A stretch of 64,000 nt of DNA from Bimastos eiseni (lineage: Eukaryota; Annelida; Clitellata; Crassiclitellata; Lumbricidae). This document shows, one piece after another, positions 38,601-46,420 of this stretch (its first letter is position 1; every line of letters starts with the position of its first letter). The notes under the pieces were generated by a model, which saw only the letters and a list, made by a program, of their open reading frames with translations, did no database searches and was not told where the DNA came from. A program made the position numbers and the translations under genes. The stretch lies in the NCBI GenBank assembly GCA_959347315.1, contig OY365817.1:3650056-3714055 (forward strand). Direction: 5' to 3'.

Positions 38601-41527
38601 TCTTAATTTAAGTAATACTAACAAGTGTCATTGTATTGATGAGATGATTCAATGATTTGATAGCTTTTCACAAGGACGCGTCCAGGGTTAGAATCTCGGT
38701 CTGTCGTATCAAACGATATGTCACCCTAACGAATGCAATTGCGGCCCTTGCTTTTGTAATGCATTAATAGGATACTTTAGCCCCTAATGCGTAGGCCCAC
38801 ACTGCATGCAGAACCCTCTAAAGACATTTCCATTGCTTTCGATTTCTTATCACTTGTGTTTAGTCTGCTTATGGGATAGGAAGAAAACAATTGGAAAACA
38901 AAAGGAAGGTGAGAGGGGAGAAAGATAAGGCATTTTATACATGGAAGGTATTTTCTCCAAAAGGTAAAGTTTTTTAGGAACCAGAACACGGCTGCTGCGC
39001 GTGCTGAATTACTGAATAGCCCATCACGTTGCTAATCGTCAAAAGGCAAAGGTCATCGCAAGAGTAGGAAAGAACGCCATCGAACATTATGAGAAAGTAA
39101 GAAACAACACGACCAAATTCATGAACAAAGGGCAAAAGGTCGAGAGACCGAGAAAGACGGTTAAAGACAGATAGAGAGAGACGGAGACACAGACAGAACC
39201 AGAAGGAAAGAGATATATCAAAGCAGCTAGAGCGAGACATAGTGACTGAAATACAGAGACAAAAGATAGACTCATTGAGGGGGATGGATTGAGGAATGGA
39301 TGGGTGGATGGGTGGATGGATGGATGGATAGAAAGATAGAGAAACTCGCACTTGGGACCCAACACCTCACAACTGAACTCCCTGCACTTGTCTATATATC
39401 TTAAAATAGCACAGTATAATATAACAATAAAATGATCCATTTCAGTCGTATATAATAGCCAGACACAGCAAGCACAGTTCGTTTTAGATAATGAACTCCT
39501 CTGTGAAGAATTTTTTTTAAACATCAGTGCGTTGTTTACCAGACATTAGACGGTAATCTAATAATGCTCTAGTGTACTCCTGGCTACAACTACAGCAGAA
39601 AAACTGATATCTTTACACAAGGCCATTACCTTACAAGGGTTTGCCGTACTCGGGATGCGATTTACAGGTTCAAGCAGTGTATAAAGGGTCATCAGTAGGG
39701 AGCGAAGGTGGATTTACTCCCTGGATACTCAGCATTTGTAGACTTATCTGACCGTTGTCCTACACTGGCTTCCCATTCCGACTCGCATCCAATACAAGGT
39801 AATCGTCTTAGTCATAAGAACTCAACAGGGTCTAGCCCATAACTATCTCTGCGAATTAATGCGAAAAACTCTGTCAGCTGTCTCCTCCCGTCCTCTCAGG
39901 TATGCGGATCGACTTGATCTTCTTTTCCCAGGGGCAAGGACCGCTATAATTCAACACCGTGAAATTGCCATCGTGGCCCTGTGTGGAATGACCAATCCCC
40001 TAAATCTGTAGCAAGCATTTAATTGGGCTTCCCACCCTCACCCCTACATTTCCTGAAGACTTCCTTATTTCCTCGGAGCTGCCACGCTGAGAGCGCTATG
40101 AAAAGCTAATACTAAATGAATCGCTGTATGAATAACAAAATACGATACGACGATGGATTACGGCAGATCAGAAGTTGAACCATTTTGGATGTTTCATGAC
40201 CTCCTCAGTAAGACTCTGGAGGACTGTCTTAGAGTTTTCAAATTTTCGGATGACTTACTCAGAGACTTACTCAGATTACTCAGAGAGTGAAAAAACACAG
40301 TCCTGGACTTGCTTGGTCCGAAGCACAACCCGCTCTTAAACTCTGAGAATGGTACACTGAAATCAACTTGCTTTAGGCCTACGAGACTGCAATTGAAACT
40401 AAGTACAGATCTTGAATAATTGTATGCAATGAACGTGTCCCTTACCGCCGTTAAAATTCCAATCGTAGCTCCAAATATCCTGATGCTCTTTGACATATAT
40501 CGCATCTCCAAGTACTGAAAGACGTATACAGAAGATATGTTTGACAATTGCTGTAATCTATGTGTGGAGTAGCGTGGCTCGATCAAAGTATAAAGTGCTC
40601 ACAAATAGTAATGACAACGTTAACAAAATAATAGGTTGTCATTTGACGCTGCATAATTGATCTTTTACAATTAGAAGTACAGTTACAATTACATCTGTTG
40701 CTAGCTAAACTTGCATTCAGTCATTTATTCAAATGCATCATCTGCGAAAGAGAACAGTTAAGTTATTAGATTAAAGGCTAAGTAAAGGATCAATTCTAAA
40801 GAGAGGTCACTCCATCGGAGATAGTCAAGTCATTTCATTGGAGATGGTCATTTCATTGGAGATGGTCATTTCATTGGAGATGGTCATTACATTGGAGATG
40901 GTCATTCAATTGGAGATTGTCAAACCGCTGACAATGCAACACTCGGCATCGTCGACGTACGTCCAATCAGTTTTTCGTTGACAGTAGAACACCTCGGGCC
41001 AAAGGTAGAACTTAAGAACTTCTTTGATAGCGATATACATAAATAGTGGTCAATATGACATAAAAAGCAACCGACAAACAATGTATAAAGACGCTTTATA
41101 ATAATATCGCAATTGCAAAATACTACAACGTAATGAGACACAATTGTATCAAAAGAAGACGATCGAAAGTAAATGTAGCGTTGCTTACCTCGAACATGCT
41201 GACCAACTTCAACGGATAGAGCCATGGAACAATGATGCGCTCGACAAAGAACAAACAGAGCGGCGCAGCAATCAAACTGAAAATACCGTATTGGATTCCG
41301 TAGCCATACATCTCAGCGGTCATTCCGAGGAAGGTGATTGCCGACATGTAGGAAACAAAAAGAGAAATGGCCGTCGGAATGACCTTGAGTCGTCGATTGG
41401 CCATGATGAACTCGGAGGTCGTTCTTTGTCGACCTCCTGTCAGCGAATGGTAGATTCCGATGGCCAGAGAAATTACCAGGAATCCGACAAAAACCAGATA
41501 GTCAGCCAAATGCAGATGCGACTCCAT
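14677..41527 (-). CDS. SLC5-family sodium/solute symporter, gene B (complete, 15 exons)
   Basis: Complete model of ~608 codons, the usual SLC5 length. Exons: 41527-41189, 40514-40446, 38076-38025, 37801-37734, 37445-37365, 37231-37158, 36786-36646, 35790-35655, 34309-34221, 33534-33422, 33151-33081, 32207-32121, 31567-31307, 30943-30832, 14810-14677. All phases agree and no stop was seen. Internal exon sizes equal those of gene A except exon 13. A pyrimidine-rich acceptor ending TTGCAG lies 25 bp upstream of the ATG (41552), suggesting a 5'-UTR intron. Exon 13 encodes a hydrophobic helix and an Asn-rich extracellular loop (NGS, NYT and NWNET sites); exon 14 encodes a final helix (YLWFLLFGTIV); exon 15 is a charged cytoplasmic tail. 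Intron 14 is about 16 kb because it contains a Polinton. AATAAA on the minus strand at 14274-14269 is a possible poly(A) signal. The substrate is unknown. Confidence 0.9.
14881..15745. repeat. Insertion rich in GAGACCGAGAC repeats in intron 14 of gene B
   Basis: Two clusters of degenerate GAGACCGAGAC units, 14881-14960 and 15590-15735, in the same orientation, bracket ~600 bp without recognisable coding. Aligning the intron with gene C shows that roughly 14850-15750 is extra in B, so this is an inserted repeat of unknown class that ends near ACAACTCTGG. Confidence 0.5.
16050..16378. repeat. Polinton element 1, left terminal inverted repeat
   Basis: It matches the reverse complement of 30363-30693 with only scattered differences, about 95% by eye. 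It begins AGTAGTAGAAG and ends at GTTTCGACGA. It carries four copies of TAGGTTAAAA at 16092, 16114, 16142 and 16181, candidate integrase- or replication-protein binding sites. It resembles element 2's TIR only at the tip and in patches. Confidence 0.93.
16379..16650. other. Non-coding segment between left TIR and PolB of element 1
   Basis: No gene is seen. It contains one copy of TAGGCCTA at 16606. It probably holds the PolB promoter, but no motif like the TTTAAAATG of the other element genes is present before the PolB ATG at 16651. Confidence 0.4.
16651..20312 (+). pseudogene. POLB: Polinton family B DNA polymerase, broken
   Basis: Remnant of the element's replicative DNA polymerase. Reading begins at an ATG at 16651, with an early stop. 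Long open pieces are 16851-17411, 17541-17885, 17882-18445, 18467-18838, 19000-19401, 19538-20014 and 19980-20312, in several frames. In order there are: a long N-terminal region without recognised motif; a Cys/His cluster (YCKRC...H...YC) near 17740-17810; exonuclease motif YADFES at ~17905; a second zinc-binding cluster (CHIC ... RDHC ... HIICN) at 18212-18310, like the endonuclease VII-type insertion of Polinton polymerases; palm motif A LDANNLYG (~19125); NNVFGKT (~19545); and palm motif C DTDS (~19830). At least four frameshifts or stops separate the pieces, so it cannot encode a working enzyme. Confidence 0.92.
20314..20739 (+). CDS. PRO: Adenain-like cysteine protease (capsid maturation), element 1
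   Basis: 141 residues, intact. Polinton proteases belong to the adenovirus adenain / ULP1 clan and are thought to process virion proteins. The catalytic set is visible in the expected order: His67 in GTHW, Asp82 in FDNYG, Gln108 in ERIQP and Cys115 in FCGHLC. The ATG at 20314 is preceded directly by TATAAA, like most genes of this element, and lies one base after the PolB stop. Element 2 has a clear homolog that lost its start codon. Confidence 0.92.
   Translation: MSVKQIDVERVTLPNIALSNVDLIEAAKKLNINNFRGVFLRDELPKKPRANECGILNLDDSDGKGTHWTCWIKRANDKIYFDNYGLPPPMELIKYLQRPLFYSSERIQPDGQVFCGHLCMYVLKKTINDGCKFQEVINELH
20762..21679 (+). CDS. Fiber-like virion protein with possible discoidin-like domain, element 1
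   Basis: 305 residues, not a named Polinton core gene. The N-terminal ~60 residues (GRTDTGSTQRIV, TFLKRDG, GDLNINGNMIKGL) resemble shaft or attachment segments of phage and adenovirus-type fibers. Residues ~100-240 look like an F5/8C (discoidin) galactose-binding domain: NGLTYEASAS, PWRAFQNA, MSGFYIVAG, ASNNG and WRFHITS. A second similar segment starts near GYVPRLS. Similarity to element 2 continues past the TGA at 21677-21679 to about 21959, first in the same frame and then shifted, so the protein was once longer or is read through. Role inferred: host-surface attachment. The N-terminal 97 bp are identical to element 2. Confidence 0.6.
   Translation: MSVDKIGRTDTGSTQRIVSGGVTLSQASNTFLKRDGTNDMDGDLNINGNMIKGLPTDIHRPVLASQAASFGHVETLVNQAISNNTTTDNSRLYVTAAPTMTSDITIINGLTYEASASDYRSVPGHESNPWRAFQNAYHYPRMWVTEGSSNVWIQMKYPIPLSMSGFYIVAGQEPSDRITVWVVRASNNGTPFTEILVSWEFLDFGFLKKITFPASSNYRHWRFHITSMSPSAETAIVSILQWIPTLPDYTLGRKCQIGYVPRLSFDTSNYGFQANACSALLTNKAFWAFKDDGEWVSDGNVHTDS
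22015..22305 (-). CDS. Small conserved unknown Polinton protein, element 1
   Basis: 96 residues, unrecognised. It has alternating hydrophobic and polar stretches suggesting a beta-rich fold, with no Cys cluster, signal peptide or membrane helix. It is conserved in element 2 (50467-50769) with the same start context, TTAAAATGG. The first residues METRKFLDFETLEED are nearly identical between copies while the middle loop differs in length. It is the last gene of the minus-strand block, convergent with the fiber gene. Confidence 0.6.
   Translation of the reverse strand: METRKFLDFETLEEDLVFTVKMKQYLYGTEGYFYLITVVAPDETEHYMSVYGEPLLSKLQTNKTFTFTKTKIETEPGWIQSLIVVSGDNDVVELEV
22327..22672 (-). pseudogene. 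SAP-like / NUMOD1-like DNA-binding protein remnant, element 1
   Basis: The open part (22584-22327, 85 residues) has a NUMOD1-like segment: ISVEILDKDTNEAV, SSLYKAS, LKAYNGKVWRNRYEI. NUMOD1 is a small helix-turn-helix module usually attached to homing endonucleases. Upstream, the sequence matching the N-terminal SAP-like helices of element 2 is present, but the start codon is ATT and the next codon is a stop. A nucleic-acid-binding role is inferred; no nuclease domain is seen. Confidence 0.45.
22743..24261 (-). pseudogene. MCP: Polinton major capsid protein (double jelly roll), broken
   Basis: It begins at the ATG at 24261 (MKSDILRFTENTI) and ends at the TAA at 22743. The longest open part, 23622-23191, contains the conserved capsid core MERVQLYKTIEAK, FSWQLSVKTAPEKPRYIIVG and DIKNMYVMMNQDRYPA. 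Together with element 2 this identifies the double-jelly-roll capsid protein of Polintons and adintoviruses. It is broken by several frameshifts and by a ~291-bp insertion between 23020 and 23331. The order MCP, pX-like, DUF8207-like is identical in both elements. Confidence 0.85.
23020..23331. repeat. ~291-bp insertion in the MCP gene flanked by 21-bp direct repeats
   Basis: Compared with element 2, sequence between 23040 and about 23331 is extra. Near-identical 21-mers beginning TTTCACAA (one mismatch) lie at 23020-23040 and 23311-23331. No TIR, poly(A) tail or known domain is seen in the insert. It carries a short reading frame fused to the capsid frame on the minus strand (FLVKLHRFQDNAMKRF). 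Origin unknown: a small transposon, or a templated duplication. Confidence 0.6.
24285..24739 (-). pseudogene. pX/pVI-like small virion protein, element 1 (frameshifted)
   Basis: Homolog of the intact 157-residue protein of element 2. It begins at an ATG at 24739 (MIVITKRRF) and is frameshifted before the open C-terminal part, 24521-24285 (VDKAAAKMFTSQ ... GNGGAISIPDVVRGLGMKFA). A basic N terminus followed by an Ala-rich amphipathic helix suggests a minor virion or core protein; that function is inferred. The ATG is preceded by TATAA, and the gene ends 24 bp before the MCP start. Confidence 0.55.
24741..25638 (-). pseudogene. Conserved Polinton protein, DUF8207-like, element 1
   Basis: It starts at MSFLKI (25638) and ends at 24741, one base from the pX-like start. 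A nonsense codon occurs about 10 codons in. Open parts are 25575-25174 and 25064-24741. The C-terminal block YVPNNPNKLKSSRGLKY and a Leu-rich tail ending LKNLMMQL-like are characteristic of an uncharacterised protein widespread in invertebrate Polintons; I believe this is the DUF8207 family, from memory and not checked. Residues 10-100 look like coiled coil. Function unknown, probably virion morphogenesis given its place. Confidence 0.6.
25705..26217 (-). CDS. Membrane-associated Polinton protein with coiled coil, element 1
   Basis: 170 residues, intact. The N-terminal ~45 residues are highly charged and helical (ISEIQQEILREREKK). Next comes a hydrophobic, Gly/Ala-rich stretch at ~50-90 (GGLLTLTS, FLSSVVAAPAATIVVSLSAGAGAL) that could form one or two membrane helices. 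The C-terminal helical tail contains LNSISDLVSKALNNISDLEYSVILSEFEKF. The family recurs in Polintons without assigned function. The start ATGGA is preceded by TATAAA. Its counterpart in element 2 is frameshifted. Confidence 0.65.
   Translation of the reverse strand: MELNKADTYRLQKISEIQQEILREREKKDVICKKYQKSVKVVEALGGLLTLTSSGLRVLGVTFLSSVVAAPAATIVVSLSAGAGALSLISIQVRRILSLRQEKHAKIRTLAEGKLNSISDLVSKALNNISDLEYSVILSEFEKFNQMKKKVRSKTNINIDEATKHLGKTN
26253..26670 (-). pseudogene. dUTPase-like fold protein, element 1 (frameshifted)
   Basis: It starts at the ATG at 26670 (MSLFPIHKMGWTKP) within the element's start motif TTTAAAATG. The N-terminal half is open to about 26510, then a frameshift moves the C-terminal half to 26441-26253 (GSCKISLHPEFIEAGCRLLS, GESLCYV). 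See the intact copy at 54502-54894 for the fold argument. The reading frame of the upstream glycine-rich protein runs into this gene without a stop. Confidence 0.45.
26671..27285 (-). pseudogene. Glycine-rich virion-type protein (pVI-like), element 1
   Basis: It starts at MSQYTNVKVNISEG (27285; TATAAAATG context). Features in order: a charged N-terminal domain (GVSIGLKHSDLNGEH, LALTQAQLNK); a hydrophobic segment at ~85-110 (ILPFLATAGKFLLSSVLPSL); a Gly-rich repetitive tail with GLYM/GLNG/GEGL units. One in-frame TGA near 26957 interrupts it; the frame continues unchanged afterwards. The family is common in Polintons next to the penton gene. Its organisation recalls adenovirus pVI-like membrane-active minor capsid proteins, but that is inference. 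Confidence 0.55.
27309..28112 (-). pseudogene. mCP: Penton (minor capsid, single jelly roll), element 1, broken
   Basis: The start at 28112 (MESILQ) is followed at once by a stop, where element 2 reads on. Open pieces are 27986-27642 (VNLETYYSFPNID, GCYEITDINEYVQRI) and 27581-27309 (IIYSFFPNVGPGYKII, NLRGEELSIRF), separated by a frameshift near 27640. These match the penton / minor capsid protein of Polintons. It sits between the packaging ATPase and the Gly-rich protein, as in element 2. Confidence 0.85.
28135..28910 (-). pseudogene. ATP: FtsK/HerA-type genome packaging ATPase, element 1, broken
   Basis: It starts at the ATG at 28910 (MEIKDFSW; TTTAAAATGG context). Walker A VGKSGCGKTT is at about 28820; Walker B LMIFDDLQ lies in the open C-terminal part 28527-28135, followed by the arginine-containing REN..F and KQPHGFVVID segments of this family. 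An in-frame TGA at 28772-28770 and a frameshift before Walker B inactivate it. The homolog in element 2 has a different stop, so the two were broken independently. Confidence 0.9.
28911..28941. promoter_or_regulatory. Divergent promoter between ATPase and PLA2 genes, element 1
   Basis: A 31-bp AT-rich spacer separates the start codons of two divergent genes. On the minus strand ATATTTAAAATGG overlaps the ATPase start; on plus GTATTTAAAAAAGG precedes the PLA2 ATG. The spacer is conserved in element 2 (57119-57148). Confidence 0.5.
28942..29448 (+). CDS. Zinc-ribbon plus phospholipase A2-like protein, element 1
   Basis: 168 residues, intact. The N terminus is a zinc ribbon: CVKC at residues 3-6 and CDVCGK near 31-36. 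Residues ~75-120 resemble the parvovirus-type secreted PLA2 fold: FTGPGTGLDL with the calcium-loop-like GPGT, and the catalytic-helix pattern DNAAYYHDLAYSQHAD (His-Asp, then Tyr). Such domains in virions help cross endosomal membranes, which suggests an entry role; this is inferred. It lies immediately upstream of the integrase and is divergent from the ATPase. The element 2 copy is frameshifted. Confidence 0.7.
   Translation: MYCVKCKTHTETKNVQTVVTKNGRSMLRGTCDVCGKTKTQFVKAVEGGNLVGSLNSVTTGIKLPWAKFPGEMHLPGHQFTGPGTGLDLRLNPDGTPKDWSKPVDRVDNAAYYHDLAYSQHADTASRNVADRVMINELNNIPNPSLRERFERAHVKPTKTSLGLGLKKA
29525..30355 (+). CDS. INT: Retroviral-type integrase with C-terminal chromodomain, element 1
   Basis: 276 open residues from a GTG at 29525. 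The integrase core shows Asp13 in AADLVDM, Asp74 in VWVDKGKEF and Glu103 in VAERWNRT; the last two are 28 residues apart, shorter than the classical DD35E and the same in element 2. An SH3-like region follows (FLIGDKVRI ... YTDPPTYKIADYNGEEI). The last ~35 residues form a chromodomain-like unit (SLVKWLGYSESFNSWIDTEDF). Upstream codons matching element 2's N terminus (LHKPVVRR) are present but a one-base frameshift near 29511 separates them, and no upstream ATG is obvious. Function: inserts the element, normally with 6-bp target duplications. Confidence 0.9.
   Translation: MYVSGIDEIWAADLVDMQAFAKDNDGVKHLLTVIDVFSKYGWIVPLNNKSGISTANGFMKILESGRRPIKVWVDKGKEFYNKDVKNLVELYSIENEEKSCVAERWNRTMREKMFKYFTVNSTRRYIDVLGEIVSNYNETRHSSIKMTPSMASFKNNEKTVWMNLYSDEISEPIKPRFLIGDKVRITKKNIFGKKFTARWTLEIFTITQIQYTDPPTYKIADYNGEEIQGSFYEQELQKTTQEILRIGKRGKKSLVKWLGYSESFNSWIDTEDFVIT
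30363..30693. repeat. Polinton element 1, right terminal inverted repeat
   Basis: 331 bp, inverted relative to 16050-16378. It begins eight bases after the integrase stop codon and ends CTTCTACTACT. It differs from the left copy at roughly 16-18 positions, including one TAGGTTAAAA motif that became TGGTTAAAA. Confidence 0.93.
32405..32801 (+). repeat. Possible solo LTR in intron 11 of gene B
   Basis: This segment is extra relative to gene C. It starts TGTCAG and ends CTAACA, with a TATA-like TATAAG at 32541 and AATAAA at 32745, in LTR order. No matching target-site duplication was found, so this is tentative. Confidence 0.3.
34560..34960 (-). mobile_element. LINE fragment in intron 8 of gene B
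   Basis: The minus frame 34908-34600 carries the LINE RT C-terminal signature SRTKSALGCRAFSVAGPKFW followed by NSFPVSAQ and SPLKTFIF. The 3' end is probably near 34500, where GCGCAATAAAA occurs on the minus strand. No clear target-site duplication seen. Confidence 0.6.
39690..40110 (+). mobile_element. LINE fragment in intron 2 of gene B
   Basis: Plus frames with indels read LHWLPIRTRIQYKV, AHNYLCELM, SSRPLRYADR and VWNDQSPKS, the usual order at the end of an L2/CR1-type reverse transcriptase. It is decayed and has no open frame across its length. Confidence 0.6.
40813..40921. repeat. 18-bp minisatellite in intron 1 of gene B
   Basis: Five or so copies of CATTGGAGATGGTCATTT with few mismatches, best between 40836 and 40921. 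Confidence 0.85.
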
Positions 41528-42967
41528 TGTCTTGAATTATGTACGAGCTACCTGCAAGAAAAAGCGTTACAACGGATGGCTATATCAGCAAAGGCAGGCA
41601 GAACAAATGTTAGTAATAATAGAAGTATTTGTACCACTACTATGATATTACTATTAGAAATATTCGTTTATTTGTATGCCAGCTGACAAACCAATTGTTT
41701 ATAATCGATCATAACCACTACTAAATACTGCTACTACAACTGCTTCCCCTACCACTTCCACTGCTACTACTAGCGCCTCGGGAGTAGCTAGTTCCGTAAG
41801 AGGCGTTATATAAATTCACAATTACAATAACTAATACTTCTACTACTACTTCACATTTACCATGGATAATAAAACCAGAGGACACAGATACGATATATAT
41901 AAAAACCCGCTGGTATATGGATGCGAAGATGTTATAGTTCAATGGTGGTAAATGCATGGAATGAGTTAGATGAAGAAACCGTTGGATTTCATTCAGTAAA
42001 GGCATTCAAGGAGAAACTGAAGGAACGTGGATAATAGAAAGAAGTAACGAGGAAACAAAGGAAGAAAAAGGAGTGGTTCTTACACAGATATGATCTTCTG
42101 AACCCCGATAAAACATGTTACGCTATGTTAATTAGAGGGTCTCCTGTGGACCAAAAAAACCAAGCCACATTGAAAAGCCAAAAATAAAATCAGTTTGATG
42201 ATCTTTCATCGATTCGTAAATTGTTAATTTACTTCCTAGTTTAATGTCTTCGCACGTGCAATGTCCAATGCACAAGGCTTTAACCGATGGCACATACTCA
42301 CACACACAGGTCCTGAATTCTAGCGAAATGTAACATAATCACGCACAATAACGTATAAAGTGTACATAGTTTTACTGTAGTGCAAAACATCCATTAAGCA
42401 CCCTCCCTTATGTTCCCTAAGCATCCACGGTTCCCACGGACTGAACCTTTCACGAAGTTAGGCCTAGCAAACTTGAAGACTGTTTGATTCCTCTGTAATA
42501 ATTATGAATTTGTAAGTTGCTGCGCTTTGACACCGATATTTCTTTTCCAATAAAAAAAATAAAATAGTTATTAAATAACACGTATTTACAAAGCAAAACA
42601 AACAATTATAGGCTCTTACTACCATTCGACAAATACCTTAGGCGACTAACCCCGAAAATAACACCTACCCCAGAATCGTGGGCTCAATCAAGCACAGCAG
42701 CGAACGCTCGTCAACACCAAAGGTGAACGTTTCATCTGAGTCTAAAAATACCCAACACATCGTATAAATCTAACGACAGACCTCGTCTCTACACGACATT
42801 TGCTCTCCTAAGATATGATTCAGCCAGCACCTTTTTGTTTTAAGTCTCCATACACCCGCTGACCATCCTTCAGCCAGAGGTATACTTAACCATGATTATC
42901 TGTCTAGACCTCTAGTCAACGACCACACGGAATAATCCTATACCATTACAACCCAATGGACCCACGC

Positions 42968-43085
42968 AAGTATACAACAATATATATATATATAGTATAT
43001 ATAAGTGTATATATACATCTATATATATATACATATATAATCTATATACAAATGTAATTATATATATAATTATATATATACATTC
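42968..43085. repeat. TA-rich dinucleotide repeat
   Basis: Nearly continuous TATATA/ATATAC runs in the B/C intergenic region. Confidence 0.9.
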
Positions 43086-44639
43086 CGGCAACATAAAATA
43101 GCACATGGCACTCTATGCTTACCTATATACAAATATCAGCCAACCAATGACGTTTATAATAAAATAGAGAAGTGCCTATCACGATAGGCACTTCAACGTA
43201 AATGTTGAACCTTTCTTCGATTTGAAATTGCGACTGCGTATAAAATTTATTACCTTATCAGCAGCTGCGATGACTACTCAAACGCCTTTCTATAGCTCAA
43301 TTCTGCAAATACATAATCTGTGCAGCTTCCTCGATGGCAGACGGTACGGACTTTATCCATGCAGTGTATGTATGGCCACTGTGTTGTTAAGGACTTCGAT
43401 ACCCTTAGGCAAAAGATAGTCAACGCACCCAAGACAGAAAATGGGCCATTGTTGTCTTATTTGTCTGACCTCATGCCTGAAGTTTCGAAACTTCTCGACG
43501 TCTCAAATTTAATTATGTAGGCACCTTGTTGGTGGATGTTGGTAATTAATTGTGACGATGACGATGATGATGGTGAAGATGCTAATGACCATTCTCATAC
43601 TTGTCAACTTCAAGCACAAATGCCATTATCATAAGATCGCGATAATATCATATGTCATCATCGTCGTGATCATGTCAACATCACGATTATCATCATTGTG
43701 AATGCCTATCATCAATCCACCGTTATATACCCAGCAAACATCGACCTAAGAGACCTGACAATAACTGTCTGCAAAACTTGAAAAAGTTCATTCCAACCGT
43801 TCAATTTGCGTCTTTTAACGAGTTCTTCAGCATTTCACAAAGATTAATAGCAACCGTGCTAAACCGTAAAAGCTTCACAGGCTTCGATTTCCCATCATCC
43901 AACTCCCCACCCATCTTACACCATGGTCACACGTTGCAACACAGATCAGTCGCTGCTGGAAAGTTCGTTGTTCGTAGTACACGTCTCATCTATGGCCGGC
44001 GTTTATTCACTTTTGAATTCTCTTCCCTCCCATGTTTGTGACTCTCTTAAAGTAGGCTAACTGCCTTTGCTATAAACTTAACATTAATAGCTCAGTCCCG
44101 TCCATTTATAGATGTGAATGATCACTCGGCGTCAATGTGTACCTCGTTGTAAGCAGGGTTGTATCTATACAGTGGCATTGCATTATATTGTATGGCATTG
44201 TCATGCGATAGAAAGACAAAATTTTTGTCTTTCTATAACAAATTCTTTTGAAATGACACCGGATTTAAGCCGGAATTCTTTGTCCTGTAAGAAATCCGAA
44301 TGCTTCCCTTCCCTTATTCCTGATGCTGTCCCGACAGCATCATGCCGGTCATGGCTGAGACAGCCTACGAGCTGTGATGGCGACTGAGGCGAATATTCTC
44401 CGAGTCTTCCCGCCGGTCGTCCACAGAAGCCATAAACTGCCCCCTAGACTACACTTTTACTCTAAATTTACTCACAGAGGCGTAGCAACCGCACTCCACA
44501 CCCTCCGACCGGCAAAAAGTGAAAGGTATAACTAGGAAAGTGACAATTATTGACGCTATTGCACAATCCATATAGGCTCAACTTCTACACTGACTAAGGC
44601 GGGAAGTCATTATGAAAAATCATCGGATTGTTTTGTCCT

Positions 44640-45465
44640 TTTATGTCACACTATAATAATTCATTATCATTATCATAATAAAAAAATAATAATTAATATA
44701 ATAATTATTATAACCATCAATACTATTACTATCACTGTAAGCATAATTATCACTCTCACTATTATCCTAAACTAATAATTACCTAATACGTCTGTCAGTC
44801 TGTCAATGGTGGGTAATGAATATGTCTGATCTAAATATAGACTTTCCGCAGCACCGGGTGCAGTAACCTTTAGCCAGTTTTTCCGTAGATTTTCCATAAA
44901 CCTTACTGCACCGTGTGCGGTTATAATCTTTCAAATAACAAAATATAAAAAAATGTCCGATTCAAGTTTCAAAAAACCTTTATTCGCATATTTGTCAGTA
45001 TATCTGCAGTTATTAAATTTAAATACATCGTGAAATGTAAGTATACTTGCAGTTTTTAAAATGAACTGGAATCTTATGGGTAATGAGTATTTTGGGCGTA
45101 TTTTAGTATTGATGGCGGCGAACTTGACCTATGTTTAGGTGACGCCTTGACAGTTTCGTTACATTTATGTGTATTTTAGCTCTGCGACCCAAGTGTCTTA
45201 ACCACTACTCTAGCAACGTTAAAATAATGACCCGTGATTTTTCACGGGTTAACAGCTAGTCATTTATAATTATACAATTTTTATAAAAATACTAATTTAT
45301 TATTTATATAATAGTAATAATTATTATTATTTAATTATTTTTACTACTATTACTATAATAATATAATAATAATATTATTACTATTATAATAATACTAATA
45401 ATTAGTATTTTCATTATTATTATTGTTATTATTATTAACAAACTGTTATGATTATTAGTATTATT
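44640..45465. repeat. AT-rich low-complexity region
   Basis: Two TAA/ATT-rich stretches (44640-44775 and 45265-45465) bracket ~500 bp of unique sequence. A short hairpin, ACCCGTGA...TCACGGGT, lies at about 45230-45250. No gene seen. Confidence 0.7.
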
Positions 45466-45819
45466 TTTTATGCCCTGGGGTACTTCGTTCCCCCAGTGAC
45501 TTAGAAACTAATACTATTGTGCCGAATTATTTGTCAGGCCTCGTCTTCTGGGATTGAAGAAAAGGTGCTATTAAAAGCCACAAGATTAGGGTATGGAATG
45601 CTTAGGATAAGGAGTTATTAGAATAAGGAGTGTTTTTATTATTATTATTACTACTACTACTACTATCATCATCACCACCATCAGGGGCTAACCTATTTAT
45701 TACGCGCAGCTACCTAATAACAAAGCATTAATCGATGGCACGGAGCAATAGTGTGATTGTAAGACTTGTTCAGTGACCGTCTGAGGCCAGACACCCGTAG
45801 GTCTACTTTGCTTCTTCCA

Positions 45820-46420
45820 AAGCAAAAAACGTCCCTCTCCAGCCTTGGGACTTGCACCGTCAAAAGGTATCCAGACAGCGACAATTAAAAACGGTGGTAT
45901 CTCGACCTTAACAAATAATTTTAAATGCAACTGATATCAGTGGCCGACTGCATAGGGTTTAGATGTGTGAAACGATAAATGCGCACACAGAAATATCTAC
46001 TGATATCATTTTGAGGATAAGAGAACAAATGATGTCTCCTACACATACCCAACATTTTAGACATCTAATGTACCACAAGGATACTCTCGATCATAATCGT
46101 AATCGTAATCTCCAAACTTATAAAGCGCCAACTGAAAGCCAGGCTCATGACAACAACCTGTTCACGAACGCTGCGTCGAATCAGATGGGTTGTCAAAAAG
46201 TATTCCGAGGGAGGTCATATAGAAACTATATCGTCTAGAAACTGTCGAATTGTGGCTTTCAGTGTTTAGCCACATCTCACGGTTGCAAAACTGCCATCGC
46301 AGACAATCCATAACATGGACGTATTATAACGAAGACGACAGACGTCGCCCTCCACTTTTGTCGAGGCTTAAGACTGGCACGACCTAAATATAAAGCAGTG
46401 GCATAATATAAGTAATAGAA
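45820..46420. repeat. Downstream flank of gene C, homologous to that of gene B
   Basis: Counterpart of 13480-14450, same order and orientation, showing that the tandem duplication included sequence 3' of the gene. Shared blocks include GCCCTCCACTTTTGTCGA and ACTGGCACGACCT. No protein-coding frame is conserved. Confidence 0.7.

Larger units (their letters stand above)
41528..45819. other. Intergenic region between gene C and gene B
   Basis: It contains the upstream region of gene B, TA repeats and AT-rich blocks. Short open frames at 43222-43520 and 43778-44041 show no recognised domain and may be retroelement debris. No gene supported. Confidence 0.5.

Noticed and set aside
41144..41686. 180-codon plus-strand frame
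   Set aside because: Antisense shadow of SLC5 exon 1 of gene B; the minus strand has the recognisable protein and splice donor.
44640..45465. Replication origin or centromere-like AT-rich DNA
   Set aside because: Only simple TAA/ATT runs; nothing supports a specific function.
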